Shown here in pieces: positions 37,466 to 44,506 of a DNA stretch of 64,000 nucleotides. The notes below the pieces were generated by a model. That model ran no database searches. It had not been told where the DNA came from and was given only the letters and a program-made list of their open reading frames with translations. How positions within the stretch are numbered: the stretch's first letter is position 1; every line of letters begins with the position of its first letter. The translations under genes and the position numbers were made by a program. The stretch is from CAVRIA01 sp963721115 (lineage in GTDB: Bacteria > Desulfobacterota > Binatia > HRBIN30 > CADEER01): NCBI GenBank assembly GCA_963721115.1, contig CAVRIA010000014.1:62001-126000 (forward strand), in the 5' to 3' direction.

Positions 37466-38143
37466 TCACTCCTCCGCCGCGGCGGCCGGCTTTTCGGCCA
37501 CGACGACGGCCAGGCTGCCGTGATTGGTACGGGTCTCCGCGACGACGTCGAAGCCGGCGCGGCGGATCATCCCGGCCAGGTCGTCGACTTCGTGCGTCGT
37601 GGTCTGGGTCAGGACGTAGGTCAGCACGGCGAGGGGCAGGCGCGCGCACGCGTGCAGCAGCCGCTGCCCGGCGCCGCGCGGGCGAACCTCGTCGCCGACC
37701 ACCAGGCGGCCGCCGGGCACCAGCAGGCGCAGCGCCGCCTTCAGAACGTAGGTCTGCTCGTCGGCGCTCATCTCGCTGAACAGAAGCGTGCTCGACACCG
37801 CGTCGAAGCTCTCCGGCGCGAAGCGATCGCCGATCTCCACCGCCGCCATCTCGCGCAGCTCGACCGGCGGCTCGACGGCGGCGAGCTTCTCCCGCGCCAC
37901 CGCCATCATCTCCGCATTCCAGTCGATCGCCACCACCCGCGCCCCGCGCCGCGCCAGCGCCACCGTCAGGTTGCCGGTCCCGCAACCGAGCTCCAGCACC
38001 CGCAGGTCGCTGCGCTTCTCGAGCGCCGCGGTGGCGACGCGCTCGTACAGCTCCCCGGCGCCGCCGAGCGACAGCATGCGAATGCCGCGGTCGTAGCGCT
38101 GCGGCGCCGACTCCAGCAGACGCATGTACACGTAGGTGCTCAT
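37466..38143 (-). CDS. Class I SAM-dependent methyltransferase
   Basis: The protein has 225 residues. Motif I VLELGCGTGNLTVALARRG binds SAM; the acidic end of strand 2 is VVAIDWNAEMM. FAPESFDAVSSTLLFSEM is motif II (post-strand 4), and ALRLLVPGGRLVVGDE is motif III. Closest in style to UbiE/arsenite-type methyltransferases, but no extra cysteines for metal binding are present, so a metal substrate is not supported. ATG 38143 overlaps the TetR stop (ATGA), so it is co-translated with the regulator, and the HgcAB-like fusion follows 124 bases downstream on the same strand. Pairing of a SAM methyltransferase with a corrinoid protein suggests methyl-group chemistry under TetR control. The acceptor is unknown. 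Confidence 0.88.
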   Translation of the reverse strand: MSTYVYMRLLESAPQRYDRGIRMLSLGGAGELYERVATAALEKRSDLRVLELGCGTGNLTVALARRGARVVAIDWNAEMMAVAREKLAAVEPPVELREMAAVEIGDRFAPESFDAVSSTLLFSEMSADEQTYVLKAALRLLVPGGRLVVGDEVRPRGAGQRLLHACARLPLAVLTYVLTQTTTHEVDDLAGMIRRAGFDVVAETRTNHGSLAVVVAEKPAAAAEE

Positions 38144-38733
38144 CGAACGTCCCCCTTTCCCAGCCCGCGCAGCAGGGTCTCGCGCAGCTCGCGGTCGACG
38201 GCGCGCTGGCCGGGCGCGGCCGGCTCGAGCAATCGCTGCAGCAGCACGCCGTCCAGGCAACCGACCACGACCGTCGCCAGGGCACGCGGATCGCCGCCGC
38301 GCAGCTCGCCGGCCGCCTGCCCTTGCGCGACCAGCTTCGACAGCGCATCGCGAATCTTGCGCAAGGTCAGCCGCAGGGCGCGCCGGCCGCGCTCGTCCTG
38401 CAGGCAGTCGATCAACAGCGGCCCCGCCTTCACCCACTCCCCGATGATCTCGGTCACCGCGTCGATCAGCGCCTCCAGCCGCTGGCTCGGCCGTCCCGCC
38501 GCGCCCGCCAGGTCCTCGAATACTTCCAGCTCCTTGCGCAGCAGGTCCTGCATCAACGCGTCGAACAGCGCGTCGCGGGTCGCAAAGTAGTGATAGAGGC
38601 TGCTCTTCCCCATCTCCGCCGCCACGGCGACCCGCTGCAGGTTGGTGCCGCGATAGCCGTGGCGGGCGAACACTCCGGCGGCGGCGCTCAGAATCCGGCG
38701 CCGCTTCTCCTCCACGTCGACGACCTTCGGCAT
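38140..38733 (-). CDS. TetR-family transcriptional regulator
   Basis: The protein has 197 residues. The N-terminal helix-turn-helix is clear: ILSAAAGVFARHGYRGTNLQ, RVAVAAEMGKSSLYHYFATRDALFDAL (residues ~14-60). The C-terminal ligand domain has LIDAVTEIIGEWVKAGP and VVVGCLDGVLLQRLLEP, consistent with an all-helical pocket for a hydrophobic small molecule. It heads a minus-strand operon with the methyltransferase and HgcAB-like genes, and a near-perfect palindrome lies 22 bases before its start, so it probably represses itself and the operon. The inducer is unknown. Confidence 0.9.
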   Translation of the reverse strand: MPKVVDVEEKRRRILSAAAGVFARHGYRGTNLQRVAVAAEMGKSSLYHYFATRDALFDALMQDLLRKELEVFEDLAGAAGRPSQRLEALIDAVTEIIGEWVKAGPLLIDCLQDERGRRALRLTLRKIRDALSKLVAQGQAAGELRGGDPRALATVVVGCLDGVLLQRLLEPAAPGQRAVDRELRETLLRGLGKGDVR

Positions 38734-38754
38734 ACGCGCTCTCTCGTTCTTTTT

Positions 38755-38775
38755 TTCGACGACTGAGTCGACGAA
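38755..38775. promoter_or_regulatory. Probable TetR operator palindrome
   Basis: TTCGACGACTGAGTCGACGAA is symmetrical at nine of ten base pairs around a central base, the usual size for a TetR-family operator. It lies 22 bases before ATG 38733 and 73 bases after the end of the upstream acyl-CoA synthetase gene. Binding by the adjacent regulator is inferred from position and symmetry. Confidence 0.55.
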
Positions 38776-38847
38776 AATAGCCTATCGCGTCTCCGGTTGT
38801 CGGTCAAGGACGAAAGCGGCTCGGGCGCGGTCTGGCCCGCTGTCCGC

Positions 38848-40377
38848 TCAGCCGTAGCGCTCGGCGAGCTCGCGCTTTCGGACCTTGCCCTGCGGCTCGC
38901 GCGGCAGGCGGTCGACGAACTCGACCCGGCGCGGGCACTTGTAGTGGGCGAGGTCGCGGCGCGCGAAGTCGATGATCTCCTGCGCCGAGGCGGTCTCGCC
39001 GGCGCGCAGCTCGACGACCGCCAGCACCGACTTGCCCATGTCGTCGTCGGGAACGCCGACGACCGCGACGTCGGCCACCTTCGGGTGGGCGCTCAACGCG
39101 CTCTCGACCTCGGCGGGATAGACGTTGGCGCCGCCGGTGATGATCAGATCGGTGCGCCGGTCGGCGATGAACAGGTAGCCCTCGGCGTCGACCCAGCCGA
39201 GGTCGCCGGCGGTGAAGAAGCCGTCGACAAAGGCGCCGCGGCTCTTCTCCTCGGCGCCGCGGTAGCGGAAGTCCATGCGCGGCCCGCGCACGTAGATGAG
39301 GCCGACCTCGCCCGGGGCGCGGGCGCGGCCGGCCTCGTCGAGGATTCGCACCTCGTGCCCCGGCCACGGCCGGCCGACGCTGCCCGGCCTCTGCAGCCAC
39401 TCTTCGGCGGTGATCATGCTGACGCCGCTCTCCGAAGCGCCGTAGAACTCCGTCACCACTGCGGGCGGAAAGACCTCCAGGATGCGCCGCTTCACCGGCA
39501 GCGGGCACGGCGCCGCGGAGTGCAGCACCCGGCGCAGCGACGACAGGTCGCGCCGCCGCTCGGCGGGCTCCAGGGCGAGGATGCGCCCGAAGTGCGTCGG
39601 CACCATGAAGCTGGTCGTCACCCGCTCGCTCTCGATCAGCCGCAGCGCCTCGGCGGCGTCGAAGCGCGGCATGAGAACGACCGTGGCGCCGATGAGCAGA
39701 TGGGTCTGGGCATAGCTGGCCGGGCCGGTGTGGTAGAGAGGGCCGGCGACGAGATGCACGTCGTCCGCAGCGAAGCCCCAGACATCGGCCAGGCCGAGCA
39801 GCGACAGGTGAGCGGTAGCAGGATCGATCGGCCGGTCGATCCCCTTCGGCCGGCCGGTCGTTCCCGACGTGTAGACGAGCACGTTGAACCCGCCGCCGAC
39901 GAAGGCCCCGGGAGGCTCGTCGTCGGGCTCCGCGGCCAGCGCCTGCTCGTAGGACCGGCCGCGCCAGGGCGCTTGCCGGCCGGTCACCCAGAGGGCCTCG
40001 TCGGCGAGCGGCAGCTCGGCCATCGCCCGGTCCACGTCGGCGGCCAGGTCGGGGTCGGCGACGACGATCGAGGCGCGCGAATCGCCGACCAGGTAGGCGA
40101 TCTCCGGTCCCTTGGCGCGGTAGCCGACCGGCACCAGATGGGCGCCGATCTTCCCCACCGCGTTGAGCAGCTCGAGCCACTCGACGCCGTTGTGCATCAC
40201 GGCGGCGACCGCGTCTCCGGCGCCCACGCCGGCGCGGCGCAAGGCGCGCGCCAGCCGATTCACGCGCGCATCGAGCTGCGCATAGGTCACCGAGCGGCCG
40301 CCGGTGGTGACGGCACGCTTGTCCGGCCACGCGCGCGCGTGGTGCGCCAATCCAGCCGTCCGGGGGTCGACCGTCAT
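38848..40377 (-). CDS. AMP-binding acyl-CoA synthetase (class I adenylate-forming)
   Basis: The protein has 509 residues. The P-loop VYTSGTTGRPKG (~residue 168) is followed by VVTEFYGASESG (A5 block), TAGDLGWVDAEGYLFIADRR (A7, with the adenosine-ribose Asp) and the C-terminal lysine block PREPQGKVRKRELAERYG. These cover both half-reactions: activation of a carboxylate to the acyl-AMP and transfer to CoA. The substrate pocket cannot be read, but the length and GGANVYPAEVE block resemble medium- to long-chain fatty-acid or aryl-acid ligases. ATG 40377 sits just before the first conserved segment. It is on the minus strand between the kinase gene and the TetR operon, possibly cotranscribed with the kinase. 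Confidence 0.9.
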   Translation of the reverse strand: MTVDPRTAGLAHHARAWPDKRAVTTGGRSVTYAQLDARVNRLARALRRAGVGAGDAVAAVMHNGVEWLELLNAVGKIGAHLVPVGYRAKGPEIAYLVGDSRASIVVADPDLAADVDRAMAELPLADEALWVTGRQAPWRGRSYEQALAAEPDDEPPGAFVGGGFNVLVYTSGTTGRPKGIDRPIDPATAHLSLLGLADVWGFAADDVHLVAGPLYHTGPASYAQTHLLIGATVVLMPRFDAAEALRLIESERVTTSFMVPTHFGRILALEPAERRRDLSSLRRVLHSAAPCPLPVKRRILEVFPPAVVTEFYGASESGVSMITAEEWLQRPGSVGRPWPGHEVRILDEAGRARAPGEVGLIYVRGPRMDFRYRGAEEKSRGAFVDGFFTAGDLGWVDAEGYLFIADRRTDLIITGGANVYPAEVESALSAHPKVADVAVVGVPDDDMGKSVLAVVELRAGETASAQEIIDFARRDLAHYKCPRRVEFVDRLPREPQGKVRKRELAERYG

Positions 40378-40472
40378 TCGCCGCTCTCGCCAGGGAAGAT
40401 TCCGCTCCAGGTGATAGGCGATGCGCGGGTGGGTGATCAACCGCAGAGCACGCGCCGGCGCGGCACAGCGGA

Positions 40473-42314
40473 TCAACCCGCCTCGGCCGCATGCTCGCGA
40501 GGCGCGTCCAGCGGCGCCAGGCGAAGCGGCAGCCGCACCGAGAAGCGCGAGCCCACGCCGGCCTCGCTGCTCAGGTGGATCGTTCCGTCCATCAGGCCCA
40601 CCAGGCCCTTGACGATGTACAAGCCGAGACCGACGCCGCCCGCCTCCACCGGCCCACCGCGCTCGAACATCTCGAAGATGCGCGCCTGCGACTCGGGCGG
40701 GATGCCGGGTCCGGTATCCGCCACCTCGATCTGCACCTCCGCCTGGCCGGCGCGCCGGAAGCTCACGACGACCTCGCCGCTGGCGGTGAACTTGAGCGCG
40801 TTGGAGACCAGATTGTGTACGATCTCCTTGACCTTGAGGCGGTCGAGGCACGCCGCCGGAAGCTCTTCGTCGAGCAGCCAGCGCACCGGAACTCCGGCTC
40901 TCGCTTCGGCCGAGGCGCCGATGCTCTCACTGATCTCGAGCACGAGGCCACGCCACGCGAACTCGCCGAGCTGCAGGATCACCTTGCCCGATCCGAGGCG
41001 CGCCGCGGTCATCGTGTTCTCGACCAGATCCAGCAGCTCGAGAGCGCTGGCGCGGATGCGGGCGGCGTTGAAGCCGACGTTGGACCGATCCTCGGACAGC
41101 ATCTCGGCGTAACCGAGAATCACGTTGAGCGGCGAGCGCAGCTCGTGCGACATGGTGTTGACGAACTCGTTCTTCACGTTGAGGGCCTGCTGCAGGCGCT
41201 CGAGCAGGCGCCCGGTAGCGACGGCGACGCCGACCTGATTGGCCATGGCTCGCCAGAGAAGAAGGTCTTCCGCCTCGACCGACGGGCGCGGGCCGTCGCA
41301 CAGGAGAATGGCGCCGGCCACGGCATCCTCCACAACGATGGGGAGCGCCACGAGCAGCCCGCGCGCCAGGCCTCCGGATCCGAGTCGCTGCGCCTCCTTC
41401 TCGCCGAGCGGCTCGTGCACGATCGGCGCTCTCCCCTTCTCGACGCCGGCGACCACCTCGCGCATGCGACCGAGCAGCAAGCCCTCGGCGGCCGGCGCCG
41501 TCCACCCGCGCACCTCCCCCGCCGCAGCGACGACCCGAAACGCGCCGCTCTCCGCGTCGCCCAGGACCAGCCCGCACCAGCCGCCACCGAAGGCCGACCG
41601 CAGGCGGGCGGCGAACTCTCCGAACAGCCCCGCGCTGGTCAGCTTCCCCGCCGCGACTTCGGCGAACTCGCGCAGCACGCGCTCGCGCTTGCAGGCACTG
41701 CGCCACCACTCGGTGCTCTCCCCCACCGCGCCGCGAAACGTGATCAGAGCCAACCCGGCCACGCTTCCCGTTCCCATCGCCCCGGCGACGACGAGCGCCG
41801 CCAGCGACCGCGGCACGACGGCGAGCGGAAAGAAGGCCAGCATCACCGCGTGACCGGCGGCCAGAACCGACACGGCGATCACGAGGTCGACCGCGGTCTG
41901 CAGGAAGACCAGCGGGACGAAGGTCGCCAGCCCGAGCAGGGCGACGTCGGCAACGTGCCTCCCGTGCACGTGGAGGATCAAGCCGGCGGAACCGGGAAGA
42001 AGCAGGGCGAGGCCCAGCGTGTAGGCGCGGAGCCGTGTCCAGTCGAGGCGCGACGCCAGAGCGATCCCGGCGAGCGCGTACAGGCAGTCGGCGAGGCGCA
42101 CCCAGTCCAGCCCCGGGTGCTGGGAATCATGGCGAATGATCCAGCTGATCACATAGAATACGAGCAGGAGGGCGCAGCCGGCGCGGACCGGATTGGGGTC
42201 CACCGCCCGCGGCTGGTTCGCCAGCCGCCAGAGCTCGCGCAGCGGCATCGAGTACGGATTGTCGAGCCAACTCTCGAATTCGGGCACACGCCTGGCGCCT
42301 GCAGAGCCACGCAT
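40473..42314 (-). CDS. Membrane sensor histidine kinase with GAF-like domain
   Basis: The protein has 613 residues. Six membrane spans occupy ~residues 45-205 (AGCALLLVFYVISWII, DVALLGLATFVPLVFLQ, SLAALVVAGAMGTGSVAGLALI). A GAF-like sensing region covers ~245-375 (GWCGLVLGDAESGAFRVVA, GLARGLLVALPIVVEDAVAGA). The dimerisation helix holds the phospho-acceptor in FVNTMSHELRSPLNVILGY (His ~390). The ATPase has the N box EIVHNLVSNALKFT, G1 VADTGPGIPP and G2 GGVGLGLYIVKGL. No response regulator is encoded nearby, so it is an orphan whose partner is unknown. ATG 42314 with GAGAGG a few bases upstream is preferred to the longer ORF starting at 42350. Confidence 0.9.
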   Translation of the reverse strand: MRGSAGARRVPEFESWLDNPYSMPLRELWRLANQPRAVDPNPVRAGCALLLVFYVISWIIRHDSQHPGLDWVRLADCLYALAGIALASRLDWTRLRAYTLGLALLLPGSAGLILHVHGRHVADVALLGLATFVPLVFLQTAVDLVIAVSVLAAGHAVMLAFFPLAVVPRSLAALVVAGAMGTGSVAGLALITFRGAVGESTEWWRSACKRERVLREFAEVAAGKLTSAGLFGEFAARLRSAFGGGWCGLVLGDAESGAFRVVAAAGEVRGWTAPAAEGLLLGRMREVVAGVEKGRAPIVHEPLGEKEAQRLGSGGLARGLLVALPIVVEDAVAGAILLCDGPRPSVEAEDLLLWRAMANQVGVAVATGRLLERLQQALNVKNEFVNTMSHELRSPLNVILGYAEMLSEDRSNVGFNAARIRASALELLDLVENTMTAARLGSGKVILQLGEFAWRGLVLEISESIGASAEARAGVPVRWLLDEELPAACLDRLKVKEIVHNLVSNALKFTASGEVVVSFRRAGQAEVQIEVADTGPGIPPESQARIFEMFERGGPVEAGGVGLGLYIVKGLVGLMDGTIHLSSEAGVGSRFSVRLPLRLAPLDAPREHAAEAG

Positions 42315-42396
42315 GCGACCTCTCGGTGCAAACGCTGTGCCCCGTGTCACGCGCGCGCGCCGGGGAGATGTCCCCTCCGGCGCCGCCGATCTCGCG

Positions 42397-43338
42397 CTAG
42401 CGCACTGCCGGTATGACGTTCTCGGCGAAGCCTTGGATCTCGTCGAGAAAGTAGGGCGCGAAGACCATGAAGATGAAGTGGGTCACGCCGACCTTCCGGT
42501 AGCGCTGCAGCACGTCCAGGCATTCCTGTTTGTCGCCGATGGCGATCGAGCGGCGCGCTTCCTGCGGCGTGGTCTGGCGCATCGACGCGACCAGGTTGCA
42601 CATGAACTCCTGGCGCTCGGGCGAGGCGCCGTAGGCGAGCGGAATCATCACCGTCTTCTCGATCTGCTCGGTGTCGCGCCCGACCGCGTCGCCGTGCCGC
42701 CGGATGACGTCGATCAGCGCGCCCATTCGCTCGGCGCTGGCGCTGGCGTTCCACATGTCGGCGTGCTTGGCGACCAGCTTGAGCAGAACCTTCTCCCCGG
42801 TACCGCCGATGAGGATGGGCGGATGCGGCTTCTGCAACGGCGCCGGCAGGCACATGGCGTCGGTCACCTGATAGTGGCGCCCGTGCAGCGTCGTCTTCTC
42901 CTGCGTGAACATCCCGCGCATGATCTGGCACGCCTCGTCGAGGGCCCGCAGCCGCTCGGGGACGGACTTGAAGTCGATACCGAAGCTGCGGTGCTCGAGC
43001 TCGAACCAGCCGCTGCCGATGCCGAGATTGAGGCGCCCGCCGCAGACGTGGTCGAGGGTCGCGGCCATCTTGGCCAGGAGACAGGGGTTGCGGTACGTGT
43101 TGCCGTTCACCAGGTGGCCGATGCGGACCCGCCGGGTCACCTGCGCCAGCGCGCTCAGCGCGGTCCAGCCCTCGAAGCACGGGCCCTGCGGATCGACGAA
43201 GATCGGGTAGAAGTGGTCGAACAACCACATCGAGTCGTAGCCCCACTGATCGGCCTTCTGCCAGAGGTCGAGCAACTGCTTCCACTCGACCCCCTGCTGT
43301 CCCGTCTGAATGCCGAAGCGAACCGGATGCGCCGCCAT
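42397..43338 (-). CDS. LLM-class F420-dependent oxidoreductase
   Basis: The protein has 313 residues in the luciferase-like monooxygenase TIM barrel. RFGIQTGQQGVEWKQLLDLW opens the barrel; YDSMWLFDHFYP, RVRIGHLVNGNTYRNPCLLA, MAATLDHVCGGRLNLGIGSGW and HPPILIGGTGEKVLLKLVAK are the standard blocks. GGRLNLGIGSGW is typical of F420-binding members rather than FMN-dependent luciferases. Such enzymes oxidise or reduce secondary alcohols, alkanes or aromatic compounds with F420. Cofactor F420 biosynthesis would need to be encoded elsewhere. The start agrees with the beginning of the first beta strand. Confidence 0.88.
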   Translation of the reverse strand: MAAHPVRFGIQTGQQGVEWKQLLDLWQKADQWGYDSMWLFDHFYPIFVDPQGPCFEGWTALSALAQVTRRVRIGHLVNGNTYRNPCLLAKMAATLDHVCGGRLNLGIGSGWFELEHRSFGIDFKSVPERLRALDEACQIMRGMFTQEKTTLHGRHYQVTDAMCLPAPLQKPHPPILIGGTGEKVLLKLVAKHADMWNASASAERMGALIDVIRRHGDAVGRDTEQIEKTVMIPLAYGASPERQEFMCNLVASMRQTTPQEARRSIAIGDKQECLDVLQRYRKVGVTHFIFMVFAPYFLDEIQGFAENVIPAVR

Positions 43339-43420
43339 GCGGCCTCCTCTCCGCGGCTCGCGACGAAGTGCGAATCGGGGCGCGCGCCGGCCGCGAGCCG
43401 GTTTGCGGCGCGATCCCCTC

Positions 43421-44374
43421 TCACCAAGGCTTCAAGCCGCTCGCCTCCAGCTGTGCCTGATCGTGCGAGACGAGGAGAGTGAAGCCCGACTCGTCGCGCA
43501 GGGCGCGCAGGTAACCCCGCAGCTCGCGCTGGCGGGCGCCCGCCTCCGGAACGACCAGCCAGCGGTACAGAAACGGCTTGGGAATGTCCTGATTGATTCC
43601 GTCGATGCTGTTGGCGATGTCGCCGGTGAACACCAGCACCCGCGCGCGCTCGCCGTCGTTGACGTGCGCGACCACGATCTCGCTTCCCGGCGTGTGACCG
43701 CCCGCCGCGATCACGAAGACGCCCGGGAACCCCGGCACGGGGCGGCGCGTCGTCTCGGGCAGCATGCGGCGCCGAACGCACCCCGCCTCGTCGAGCAGCT
43801 TCAGGCCGGGGCGCGTCGTGTAGTTCGGCCGCTCGGCCTGGGCCTGCGTCATGAAGGCTTCGATCTCGTGGCCGGCCCGCTTGCACACGTCGACGATGCC
43901 GTCGACGTGGTCGACGTGCAGGTGCGTGAAGATGACGCCGCGCACGGCGGAGGCCGCCGGCCCGAGGCCCTCCGCCACCGACGTCAGCGGGCGGATCGGA
44001 CCCGCACCGCCGAGCCATTCGATCGGCCGGCCGAACTCCAGCGCCGACTGGCGCCGCATGCCGGCATCGATCAACAGCAGCCGGCCGTCCGCCCACTGCA
44101 GGACGAAGGCCGGGTAGCTCATCACGTAGTGCTTGCGGGGGAAGCGGTCGAAAGCCGAATCGAGCACGGCCGAGCGCGGCATCGGCTGACTCGCCGTGTT
44201 GATCCAAGCGGCGCGCACCGGCCCATCGTTGCCGAAGAAGCCGAGCTCGGAGGCGGCCGGCAGCGGCGCCTGCTCGCGCCGCACGGCCACGTGCGCCCAC
44301 GCCAGCGCCAGCGCGACCGCGACCACGGCGGTCCCGAGCAGCGCCAGCGCACCGACGAGCCCCCTGCGAAGCAT
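43421..44374 (-). CDS. Exported or membrane-anchored MBL-fold hydrolase
   Basis: The protein has 317 residues. An N-terminal hydrophobic segment (LVGALALLGTAVVAVALALAW) is a signal anchor or signal peptide. The metallo-beta-lactamase motif is complete: FTHLHVDHVDG (HxHxDH), GGHTPGSEIVVAH, and VLVFTGDIANS, with the final HDQAQLEAS His. This is the pattern of lactonase-like enzymes such as AHL or other gamma-lactone hydrolases, but the extra-cytoplasmic location argues against acting on cytoplasmic signals. Substrate unknown. It shares strand and ~80-base spacing with the LLM oxidoreductase. The 133-base gap before it (44375-44506) holds a few small palindromes around tgatcaatgatca and no gene. 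Confidence 0.85.
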   Translation of the reverse strand: MLRRGLVGALALLGTAVVAVALALAWAHVAVRREQAPLPAASELGFFGNDGPVRAAWINTASQPMPRSAVLDSAFDRFPRKHYVMSYPAFVLQWADGRLLLIDAGMRRQSALEFGRPIEWLGGAGPIRPLTSVAEGLGPAASAVRGVIFTHLHVDHVDGIVDVCKRAGHEIEAFMTQAQAERPNYTTRPGLKLLDEAGCVRRRMLPETTRRPVPGFPGVFVIAAGGHTPGSEIVVAHVNDGERARVLVFTGDIANSIDGINQDIPKPFLYRWLVVPEAGARQRELRGYLRALRDESGFTLLVSHDQAQLEASGLKPW

Positions 44375-44506
44375 GCGATATCTCTCTTACCAGGTCGGCT
44401 CGCGACAAGTACATGGGAATTCGACGTGAACGGTGACCGGTGACGACCAGTGATCAATGATCAGTTGCTAGCTGGTGACAACCGTTGCCAATTCACGGAT
44501 CGCTGA

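Noticed and set aside
38797..41112. A 771-residue plus-strand ORF over the acyl-CoA synthetase and kinase
   Set aside because: Antisense to two proteins with full catalytic motif sets.
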